Positions 7,282-13,199 of a stretch of 64,000 nt of DNA are shown piece after piece. The notes below the pieces were generated by a model. The model searched no databases. It was not told the DNA's origin and worked only from the letters and a program-made list of their open reading frames with translations. The translations under genes and the position numbers were made by a program. Source of the DNA: Ruminococcaceae bacterium UBA6845 (GTDB lineage: Bacteria > Bacillota > Clostridia > Oscillospirales > Acutalibacteraceae); NCBI GenBank assembly GCA_002449395.1, contig DKDP01000051.1:52208-116207 (forward strand). The letters run 5' to 3'. How positions within the stretch are numbered: position 1 is the first letter of the stretch; each line of letters opens with the position of its first letter.

Positions 7282-8490
7282 ATGAAATTCCCGAAATTAA
7301 GGCAAACCGCTTTGTGCAACTTCGTTTTGTTTTTACCTTTGATATTATGCTTTTTGCCGCTTATATTGATCGGCTTCGGGGACTACGGCGTTTTCGGCTT
7401 GCTTGTTATTCCCGGAATGATTCTTGCACTTGTTTACATTTTTAAAAACTTTACATTCCTTATGCTGATGGATTTTACTTTAGGAACAATAAAAGCGCAG
7501 AAAAAAGATGCAGAGGAATTTCGAACGGATAAGAACGGAAAAACACGTAAAGAAATTGAGCGAAGGTTTATTATACGATGCGAGTCGTTCGGCAAAAATG
7601 AATCCGTAATGAACAAGGAGCTTATGCCCGTGTGTCTTGTTCACAAAGCCGTTCCGTCGATGCAGGTTTTCTATTCCGTTATCAACAAAAACGTCGCCGT
7701 TTTTTCTTTTGAATCTCTCACTGAAAAGGAATTTGAAAACGCTCTAAAGCTGGCACGGATTCATCTGAGATCAATTGCAAACAGCAAGGATAAATTAAAA
7801 AAATTCAGAACAAAAGAGGAGAAAAATGCTCCCGCCTGTCGAGCGGATGTTGCGATATTCCTCGTAGATAACCTTGACGAGTCAATAAAACAGCGTGTCA
7901 GGAAAGAATGTATTTCAACCGACACCACGTGCTTTTTGCCGTGTGTTGTTGACTGCAAAAACGGAGCATATTATTTTGACGCCGAAAAGGAATTTTTCGA
8001 GTTCGGTATGATGGCAAAGCCGCCGAGAAACTACGCTATTTCGATCGCCAAGAAGATACTTTTCAGCGGCAGGCCGCCTTATAAAACCTCCACTCCCGCT
8101 CCGCTGAAACACCCCGAGGATGAGGAGGTTCTGAATATGTCGCTTTGGGATTTTTATAAAGACTTCAAAAACACAAGTGTTAAAGAAGAAAACGATTTTT
8201 TAAAGGAAGTGCGCAGACAGCTTAAAAAGCTTGAAGAGGGTAAATTTGAAATAATTGACGAAATTGTCTACTTCAAGCAGAATGACAGAATCATCACTTT
8301 GCCGCTCCTTCCCGAGGCGGATAACGAAAAGGATGTGTTCCTTACCGTTGACGATGCGTGCTTTTGCAGAGGAAATGATAAATATCCACGCAAAAGACTG
8401 CTGAAGAAGATTGAGAAAAATGCCGCACTTCATTACATTGCCGACGAGCTCAAAAAGCAGGGCTACACAGTCGATTTTGATGAAATATAA
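7282..8490 (+). CDS. unknown protein with two N-terminal membrane segments
   Basis: 402 residues, AAAAGGA before the ATG. Two close hydrophobic segments occupy roughly residues 12-32 and 35-60; the rest is a charged, soluble, probably cytoplasmic domain rich in Lys/Glu with several Cys. A central stretch (FLVDNLDES to CKNGAYYFDAEKEFFEF) has alternating beta-like hydrophobic blocks, and a long amphipathic helix follows at SVKEENDFLKEVRRQLKKLEEG. I recognise no family or catalytic motif. Monocistronic, with its own promoter and a downstream hairpin. Codon use matches its neighbours, so it does not look recently acquired. Confidence 0.8.
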   Translation: MKFPKLRQTALCNFVLFLPLILCFLPLILIGFGDYGVFGLLVIPGMILALVYIFKNFTFLMLMDFTLGTIKAQKKDAEEFRTDKNGKTRKEIERRFIIRCESFGKNESVMNKELMPVCLVHKAVPSMQVFYSVINKNVAVFSFESLTEKEFENALKLARIHLRSIANSKDKLKKFRTKEEKNAPACRADVAIFLVDNLDESIKQRVRKECISTDTTCFLPCVVDCKNGAYYFDAEKEFFEFGMMAKPPRNYAISIAKKILFSGRPPYKTSTPAPLKHPEDEEVLNMSLWDFYKDFKNTSVKEENDFLKEVRRQLKKLEEGKFEIIDEIVYFKQNDRIITLPLLPEADNEKDVFLTVDDACFCRGNDKYPRKRLLKKIEKNAALHYIADELKKQGYTVDFDEI

Positions 8491-8496
8491 CAAGAC

Positions 8497-8530
8497 GAAA
8501 CAGCGACCCGCATAAGCGAGCCGCTGTTTC
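8497..8530 (+). terminator. hairpin after the unknown membrane protein gene
   Basis: GAAACAGCG (8497-8505) pairs with CGCTGTTTC (8522-8530); no long T run, so a weak terminator. Confidence 0.5.
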
Positions 8531-8866
8531 TATTCAGCAAAGAGTTTATATAATAAGCGGAAGGGGTTGGTAACCGCTCTATATAACTTTTTTGATGCGC
8601 CGCCGCACAAATTGCGGCACATTCCTGTTTAAATCTGTTTCGTCATATTATGCAACATCGCACACCCTAATTGAACGATATTGCTTAAAAAATCTCCGAA
8701 AGCGCATCCGTCTCATTATTCCGGCAACTCAAAGAAGAGGAACACACAGGCAAACCGAAGTGCGCAGTTTGCCGTGACGGTGGGTCATCGCAGATCGCAA
8801 GGCGTCTGCGCTTTCAGTAACCGTCGGTTTTGAAGCCGTTTCAAATTACTTTTCGGAGATGTACTG
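8531..8866. other. gene-free stretch with nested inverted repeats at 8749-8825
   Basis: I find no credible protein in these 336 bases; a 61-codon plus-strand frame lacks a ribosome site and any recognisable fold. GGCAAAC (8749-8755) pairs with GTTTGCC (8767-8773). Directly after, GACGGT (8776-8781) pairs with ACCGTC (8820-8825) around an inner hairpin CGCAGA (8789-8794)/TCTGCG (8805-8810). This could be a structured RNA on either strand or the 3' UTR of the flavodoxin mRNA. Confidence 0.4.
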
Positions 8867-9289
8867 TCATACCAGTGCCGCACCGAGTGCCTTGCAGTCA
8901 TCCAATGCGTCGTCATCAGGAGCGTCATTGCAAATCACGAAGTCGCAAGCCATAACAGCTCCGTCGCCCTTGCAGGTCTCCTCCCAGTTGCGCATCCATT
9001 CACCGTCGCCCCAGCCGTAGGAGCCGAAAAGTGCAATTTTCTTGCCGCCGAGCTTTGCCTCACAGTCGCTGAACATCGGTTCAAACTCACTGTCCTCAAG
9101 CTGTTCAACTCCCATTGACGGGCAGCCGAATGCGATTGCGTCAAAATCATCCATCATTCCTGCATCAAATTCCGAAGCGGTCATAACGGAAACATCTGCG
9201 CCCTTTTCCTTTGCGCCGTCCGCAACAGCCTGCGCCATTGCCTCGGTGTTACCTGTTCCGCTCCAGTATACAACTGCTATCTTACTCAT
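8867..9289 (-). CDS. short-chain flavodoxin
   Basis: 140 residues, the length of short-chain flavodoxins. The N-terminal phosphate loop WSGTGNTEAMA binds the FMN phosphate. FGCPSMG and the loop GSYGWGDGEW flank the isoalloxazine ring; Trp and Tyr are in the usual stacking positions. It should carry electrons in place of ferredoxin, typically when iron is scarce. It follows the DUF3793 gene by 24 nt on the same strand, and that gene has a metal-regulator-like palindrome upstream, so iron-dependent expression is a reasonable inference. AAAGG precedes the ATG. Confidence 0.93.
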   Translation of the reverse strand: MSKIAVVYWSGTGNTEAMAQAVADGAKEKGADVSVMTASEFDAGMMDDFDAIAFGCPSMGVEQLEDSEFEPMFSDCEAKLGGKKIALFGSYGWGDGEWMRNWEETCKGDGAVMACDFVICNDAPDDDALDDCKALGAALV

Positions 9290-9313
9290 TTTTAATCAGA
9301 CCTTTCATATTAA

Positions 9314-9865
9314 TTACGCCGCAACTGTCAGCCTGTCAAGACTTCTGCCGCCGGCAAACAGTTCGCAGTATATTCGTTTACATTTTTTATATTGGGCAAA
9401 TTTTTTCTTTGCTGCAGCCTCGTCGCCGTAAACTTTCCAGCATCCGACGCATTTACAGCCCTCGGCTTTGTTCTCGATAAAGCCCTTGACGTCCTCGGGC
9501 GGATATCCAAGGAACAAGCCTATTTCGTGCGGGAAGCACTCACTGCTTCTCAAACGTTTCATAAGCTCGCATACGCAGTGCTCGGGGCTTTTGCACGAAT
9601 ATCCAAGTTCACTCAGCAGTCCCTCTGCCGTGTCACGGTTAAGATCCGTCGAAAGCCTTGACGGACGGTAAACGTAAATCAACGCACGTCCCTTGTCAAA
9701 CTTCATCGGGAGGATTCGCAAGCCCTTTGGTGCAAGCTGTCGGTTCCAACTCCGAACGCAATTTTTCAATTCATTCGGATCATCAAAAAAGCACGAAAAA
9801 AGATTGCCTGTCTTAATTCCCGCAAGTGTGGGCGAACAATGCTGTATCAAGAGTTCCTCTGACAT
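9314..9865 (-). CDS. DUF3793 family protein
   Basis: 183 residues from the ATG at 9865, which has GGAGG 7 nt upstream; the earlier ATG and GTG overlap that site. The N-terminus HCSPTLAGIKTGNLFSC is the hallmark of DUF3793. PHEIGLFLGYPPEDV and a Cys-containing KCVGCWKVY loop are its other conserved blocks. The family has no proven function but repeatedly sits beside flavodoxin in gut Clostridia. The conserved Cys/His suggest metal or cluster contact; this is inference. Forms a two-gene unit with flavodoxin. Confidence 0.85.
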   Translation of the reverse strand: MSEELLIQHCSPTLAGIKTGNLFSCFFDDPNELKNCVRSWNRQLAPKGLRILPMKFDKGRALIYVYRPSRLSTDLNRDTAEGLLSELGYSCKSPEHCVCELMKRLRSSECFPHEIGLFLGYPPEDVKGFIENKAEGCKCVGCWKVYGDEAAAKKKFAQYKKCKRIYCELFAGGRSLDRLTVAA

Positions 9866-9886
9866 ACTCATTCCTCCCACATTTTG

Positions 9887-9902
9887 GTTAGCGTATGCTA
9901 AC
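9887..9902. promoter_or_regulatory. palindromic operator upstream of DUF3793-flavodoxin
   Basis: Perfect inverted repeat GTTAGC-GTAT-GCTAAC, 22 nt before the DUF3793 start codon. Its form resembles DtxR/IdeR/MntR-type iron or manganese operators (TTAGnnnnnnCTAA). The AraC regulator encoded just upstream is the alternative ligand. Confidence 0.6.
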
Positions 9903-10006
9903 TGCGATATATTTTTTAAAGCCCCTCGGCTTTACGAACATTATTTTACACGCAAAGCGGAGCTTTCTCCACTCCGAAAAGGTAGGAAAAAGCTCCGATC
10001 GGACAA

Positions 10007-10960
10007 TTATTTTCTGTTTGCTTTTCTGTACTCGCTCGGCGTAACTCCCTTTACCTCACGGAAAGCCCTCGCAAACTTACTGCTGTTGTCATAGCCGTGA
10101 TCGCCTGCGATATCCATAACGGTTTTGTCGGTATACTCAAGCATATACGCCGCAGACTCCATTTTCAGCGCACGTGTATATGCGTAGAGCGAAACACCAT
10201 AGACTCCCTTGAACACATTCTTAATCTGAGTGCCTGAGATGTGAAAATGCTCCGAAAGCTGTTCAAGCGTAACACGGTGATCCATATTTTCCACGAGATA
10301 CTCACTAACCGATTTTGCAAGCTCGACCTGCGGACGAGAATATACCTCATTTTTCAGTCCGTCCTTTTCCGTGTTCAGCACACTGAGGAAAAGCAAAAGC
10401 TCCAGAACCTTTATCTTGAAATATCCCTTTTTAATCTCCTCGGGAACCGAATAAAGCTCCGAAAAGATATGCTCAACCGACGGATTCGATCTTGCGATAA
10501 AAAAGCTGTCGGTTCCGCAGAATTTTTCGGCTATTGCCTGCGGACGTACATTGACATCCTCAAGGAAACAGGAAAGACAGGCAGGAGCTTTTTTGATATC
10601 TATACGAACCGTTATCCCGTGATAATGATTGAGCGGAAAACAAATCGTATCGGACTTCTCCCCTGCTCTTCCGATTACGAGATCGCCGGGCGCAACATAG
10701 CAAAATTCGTCACGGTAATGGCACTCCATTCGACCCTCACGGCAATGATTGATTTCAATGACATTGCCGCCTGTCGGCTTTAGATTTTCAACCTTACTTA
10801 TATGAGCGTCGTTATACACAAGATCAATTCCGCAGAAAACCGAATATGCCGTTGTGCAGAATCGTCCGTTCTCGTCCGCAATCTCTCTGACCTCTCCGCA
10901 GGATTCCTGTGCAGACATATTTTTTATTTGACATTTATCAATACAATTTTTCTCTGACAT
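10007..10960 (-). CDS. AraC-family transcriptional regulator
   Basis: 317 residues. The C-terminal ~100 residues are the double HTH: VTLEQLSEHFHISGTQIKNVF (first) and VMDIAGDHGYDNSSKFARAFR followed by KGVTPSEYRK (second, with the family signature). The N-terminal ~200 residues have a cupin-like sensor pattern (HCREGRMECHYRDEF, APGDLVIG). It lies directly upstream of, and on the same strand as, DUF3793-flavodoxin, its likely target. A perfect consensus promoter 24 nt upstream carries the palindrome ATATCA-ATA-TGATAT in its spacer, suggesting autoregulation. Confidence 0.9.
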   Translation of the reverse strand: MSEKNCIDKCQIKNMSAQESCGEVREIADENGRFCTTAYSVFCGIDLVYNDAHISKVENLKPTGGNVIEINHCREGRMECHYRDEFCYVAPGDLVIGRAGEKSDTICFPLNHYHGITVRIDIKKAPACLSCFLEDVNVRPQAIAEKFCGTDSFFIARSNPSVEHIFSELYSVPEEIKKGYFKIKVLELLLFLSVLNTEKDGLKNEVYSRPQVELAKSVSEYLVENMDHRVTLEQLSEHFHISGTQIKNVFKGVYGVSLYAYTRALKMESAAYMLEYTDKTVMDIAGDHGYDNSSKFARAFREVKGVTPSEYRKANRK

Positions 10961-10984
10961 TTTCTTCTCCGAAATTTTTTCTTC

Positions 10985-11013
10985 ATTATATCAATATGAT
11001 ATCGTTGTGTCAA
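10985..11013 (-). promoter_or_regulatory. promoter and palindrome of the AraC regulator gene
   Basis: Minus strand TTGACA (11008-11013), 17-nt spacer, TATAAT (10985-10990). ATATCA-ATA-TGATAT (10988-11002) overlaps the -10 and spacer and is a candidate operator. Confidence 0.8.
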
Positions 11014-11014
11014 C

Positions 11015-11041
11015 AAAAAAGGCTGCCGCCGAAGCGACAAC
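11015..11041 (-). terminator. terminator of the SGNH hydrolase gene
   Basis: On the minus strand GTTGTCGC, TTCG loop, GCGGCAGC, then C and six T. It abuts the AraC promoter. Confidence 0.88.
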
Positions 11042-11048
11042 CCCAATT

Positions 11049-11900
11049 TTAAAATGCAAAGTTAAAGTTACCCGTTGCAACATTGGCAAGGAAGATCAGA
11101 ATCTGACCGATCGGCGTACCGAAATATTCGATAAGATAATCCCTGTCAATTCCCTGCGCATTGACCGTTATGTCGGCAGATGATGCAAGTCCGATACTGC
11201 AAAGCTCTGACTGAACGCATTTTGCAAGCTCAATATTGCCCTGTGCATTCGGGTGAATTGTATCGGTTGATACACAGTCTCTTCTGCCGTCGAACACCTC
11301 GCTTGTGTCAACGACGTAGATATTCTGTGGTTTTTCCTCGCAGTATTTCTCGATTGCGTCATTGATGCGCTTCGCCGCCTCTTTATACGGCTTTCTCGCA
11401 TAGTCAAAGGTCCACGATGTGTAAAGAAGCTGAACAAGTATCACTGCGTCGGGATTCAGGTCGTGAATCCTGTCCATACTCTTTGAAAAATTCTCGTAGT
11501 AGGTCTCGCCGATCTTGTCGAATTTTGAATAATCGTTGAAGATAATTCCCTGCGCAATGAGCAAGGCGGCGTGGTCAAGCAGGAAGTCGTTTCCGCCGAC
11601 GGATACGCTGATAACATCAGCCCATTTAACTGCCTCAATATATTCCTCATCAGTCGAGAGGTGGTTGCAAAGTCCGACACTGTTTCTTCCCATAACGCCG
11701 AGATTTTTGTAGTTATATCCGTTCGTGTCGGCAACAATTTTGCCGTAGGACGCCTCATCCGGATTTTTAATTCCGAATCCCTCGGCTATTGAATCGCCGA
11801 TCACAAGATAATTCAGCGCCTCTTTTGCACTCGCCGCAACGGAAACAATTCCGATACAGATAACGACCGCAAGAATAACCGCAACGCTTTTCTTAAACAT
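11049..11900 (-). CDS. secreted SGNH/GDSL-type hydrolase
   Basis: 283 residues from the ATG at 11900, where MFKKSVAVILAVVICIG starts a signal peptide ending near ASA. GDSIAEG is SGNH block I with the nucleophile Ser, GGND block III, and DTIHPNAQG block V with the Asp-His pair; YNYKNLGVMGRNS holds block II. It should hydrolyse an ester (acyl or acetyl groups on lipids or glycans) outside the cell. The last ~30 residues are hydrophobic (IGQILIFLANVATG), possibly a retention tail. The start has only a weak ribosome site. Promoter at 11966-11994. Confidence 0.88.
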   Translation of the reverse strand: MFKKSVAVILAVVICIGIVSVAASAKEALNYLVIGDSIAEGFGIKNPDEASYGKIVADTNGYNYKNLGVMGRNSVGLCNHLSTDEEYIEAVKWADVISVSVGGNDFLLDHAALLIAQGIIFNDYSKFDKIGETYYENFSKSMDRIHDLNPDAVILVQLLYTSWTFDYARKPYKEAAKRINDAIEKYCEEKPQNIYVVDTSEVFDGRRDCVSTDTIHPNAQGNIELAKCVQSELCSIGLASSADITVNAQGIDRDYLIEYFGTPIGQILIFLANVATGNFNFAF

Positions 11901-11924
11901 CTTCAACTGCAACACCCCATAAAA

Positions 11925-11963
11925 AATAAATTCAAGGAAACACAAATTCTGCATTTCCTTGAA
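11925..11963 (-). terminator. terminator of the small hydrophobic peptide gene
   Basis: On the minus strand TTCAAGGAAA (11963-11954) and TTTCCTTGAA (11940-11931) enclose 13 nt and are followed by TTTATTTTTT. The 5' arm begins just before the predicted start of the SGNH transcript, so only transcripts from upstream form the full stem. Confidence 0.7.
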
Positions 11964-11965
11964 TA

Positions 11966-11994
11966 ATTATACTAAAATAATTTTCAATTGTCAA
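11966..11994 (-). promoter_or_regulatory. consensus promoter of the SGNH hydrolase gene
   Basis: Minus strand TTGACA (11989-11994), 17-nt spacer, TATAAT (11966-11971). It overlaps the end of the small peptide unit. Confidence 0.78.
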
Positions 11995-11997
11995 CGA

Positions 11998-12072
11998 TCA
12001 ACCGAGAACGCCGATAACGACTTTTATAAGGTCAATAATATCATAAATAAAAGTTAGAACTGCGCTGAGCAT
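11998..12072 (-). CDS. 24-residue hydrophobic peptide with its own promoter and terminator
   Basis: ATG at 12072 with AAGGGGTG 8 nt upstream opens 24 codons ending in TGA at 11998. The peptide begins MLSAVLTFIYDII and ends VVIGVLG: one membrane-spanning or amphipathic helix with two Asp and one Lys. A perfect TTGACA-N17-TATAAT promoter starts transcription about 20 nt upstream, and a 10-bp hairpin with a T-rich tail follows. So compact a unit resembles type I toxins or small membrane-protein modulators, but I see no convincing antisense promoter. Being tiny, it could still be fortuitous. Confidence 0.5.
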   Translation of the reverse strand: MLSAVLTFIYDIIDLIKVVIGVLG

Positions 12073-12098
12073 TACGATTTCACCCCTTTGCTTTGTAG

Positions 12099-12127
12099 AT
12101 TATATATTACTTTTCCGATTATGTCAA
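12099..12127 (-). promoter_or_regulatory. perfect consensus promoter of the 24-residue peptide
   Basis: Minus strand TTGACA (12122-12127), 17-nt spacer, TATAAT (12099-12104). Confidence 0.8.
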
Positions 12128-12129
12128 CG

Positions 12130-12158
12130 TTGAACCACGATATGTTTTATGATATAAT
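12130..12158 (+). promoter_or_regulatory. promoter of ogt
   Basis: TTGAAC (12130-12135), 17-nt spacer, TATAAT (12153-12158), about 20 nt before the ogt start region. It diverges from the peptide promoter only 2 nt away. Confidence 0.78.
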
Positions 12159-12185
12159 AAAATTGTATAGAAACGGAGTGATAAT

Positions 12186-12710
12186 ATGATCGTTTATTCT
12201 GAATACAACAGTGATTTGGGCACTCTGACACTCGCCGCCGACGGCAATAAGCTCATCGGGCTTTGGATAGAGGGGCAGAAATATTTTCTCTCGACAATCG
12301 GGGAAGCCGTCACCCGTGACGATAACAACACCGCCATTGTCAAAGCGAAAAGTTGGCTTGACAGGTATTTTAGGGGTGAGCGTCCGAGCATATCCGAGTT
12401 GGAGCTCGCTCCGTCGGGAAGTGAATTTCGGCGTGCGGTTTGGAAAATTCTCTGCGGCATTCCTTACGGTGAAGTGATAACCTACGGAGAAATTGCAAAA
12501 GAGATCGCCCGACAGAACGGTCTTTCTTCTATGTCGGCACAGGCGGTCGGCAACGCTGTCGGTCACAACCCGATTTCAATTATAATCCCCTGCCACCGAG
12601 TTGTCGGCACCAACGGCAGTCTCACAGGTTACGCCGGCGGAATTGATAAAAAAATATACCTCCTCCGCCACGAGGGCGTAGACACGGATAAATTTTATGA
12701 TCCACGATGA
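12186..12710 (+). CDS. ogt: methylated-DNA-protein-cysteine methyltransferase
   Basis: 174 residues. IIPCHRVVG contains the acceptor Cys of O6-alkylguanine-DNA alkyltransferases. FRRAVWKILCGIPYGEVITYGEIA is the winged-helix DNA-binding part, with the Arg finger-type region before it; GLTGYAGG-like GSLTGYAGGIDKK and LLRHEG complete the fold. It repairs O6-methylguanine by irreversible transfer of the methyl group to itself. GGAG lies 7 nt before the ATG. Monocistronic; the next promoter starts 5 nt after its stop. Confidence 0.95.
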   Translation: MIVYSEYNSDLGTLTLAADGNKLIGLWIEGQKYFLSTIGEAVTRDDNNTAIVKAKSWLDRYFRGERPSISELELAPSGSEFRRAVWKILCGIPYGEVITYGEIAKEIARQNGLSSMSAQAVGNAVGHNPISIIIPCHRVVGTNGSLTGYAGGIDKKIYLLRHEGVDTDKFYDPR

Positions 12711-12715
12711 AATAA

Positions 12716-12744
12716 TTGACATAACTCAAAAATAATGTTATCAT
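12716..12744 (+). promoter_or_regulatory. promoter of the cobalamin-riboswitch operon
   Basis: TTGACA (12716-12721), 17-nt spacer, TATCAT (12739-12744); transcription should begin near 12751. Confidence 0.78.
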
Positions 12745-12750
12745 TTTAAA

Positions 12751-12950
12751 AAAGCATATCAGAGGGAAGTTCGGTGAAAATCCGTCGCAACAGCCATTAC
12801 CGTGATTGAAAAGATTCATAAGTCGGAATACCTGATACGCCGTAATAATAATCTTTGGGCAGGAAAGAAACGCAAACTGTATTCGCCTTTTTTAAAAGGG
12901 TTCGGATACGGTCAATATGTTTTTGCCCGCCCGGAAAGGACGGTTTTTTT
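12751..12950 (+). promoter_or_regulatory. cobalamin riboswitch with terminator-type expression platform
   Basis: The aptamer core reads AGAGGGAAGTTCGGTGAAAA then TCC, with GCAACAG, and AAGTCGGAATACCTG downstream: the conserved GGGAA, GGTGnAAnTCC and AGTCnGnAtACCTG blocks of B12 riboswitches. TATCAG (12757-12762) pairs with CTGATA (12832-12837). Downstream, ACTGTATTCG pairs with CGGATACGGT (about 12877-12912). A final hairpin CCGCCC/GGACGG (about 12928-12942) is followed by seven T immediately before the ATG at 12951. The terminator contains the only ribosome site (AAAGGA), so it can block both transcription and translation. High cobalamin should switch the operon off. Confidence 0.88.
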
Positions 12951-13199
12951 ATGTCTGAAAAGACAAAAGAAGAATACCTTGATTTGCTCAGGGCTGTTGC
13001 GGTCAAAGAGAATCGGCTTCCGAAAAAAAGCGACTTCCCGCCGCACGATGTAAACAGGATCAAAGGTTATTTCGGCCCGTGGCCATGAGCTCTTGAGGCT
13101 GCCGGCTTGAAAGAGTCGAAGCAGGCTGAACGCAAACAGCGTAATTACGAAAAGAGACAGCGTGCACGGGCACGCAGAAAAGGAGAAGAAAATGCTTAG
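12951..13199 (+). pseudogene. homing-endonuclease-associated repeat protein interrupted by in-frame UGA
   Basis: ATG at 12951 opens a frame of 45 codons ending GYFGPWP and a TGA at 13086-13088. The same frame continues for 36 more codons (ALEAAGLKES to RRKGEENA) to a TAG at 13197-13199. Family members with the HNH-associated repeat read GPWPRALEAAGL, so TGA most simply replaces CGA (Arg) by one transition. SDFPPHDVNRIKGYFG is the conserved repeat core. The 3' end overlaps the next gene by 8 bp and contains its ribosome site (AAGGAG), so full-length translation would be coupled. Either a recent nonsense mutation, a readthrough site or a sequencing difference. Role in a B12 operon unknown. Confidence 0.75.

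Noticed and set aside
8592..8777. 61-codon frame in the gene-free stretch
   Set aside because: No ribosome site, Arg-rich random-looking composition, and it overlaps the inverted repeats.
9958..9997. CGGAGCTTT/AAAGCTCCG hairpin after the AraC gene as a terminator
   Set aside because: No T run follows on the minus strand; at most a weak structure.
13086..13088. UGA read as Trp or selenocysteine by a changed code
   Set aside because: Other genes here (ddl at 62364, ogt at 12710) use TGA as a plain stop, and family members have Arg at this position; no SECIS-like hairpin is evident.
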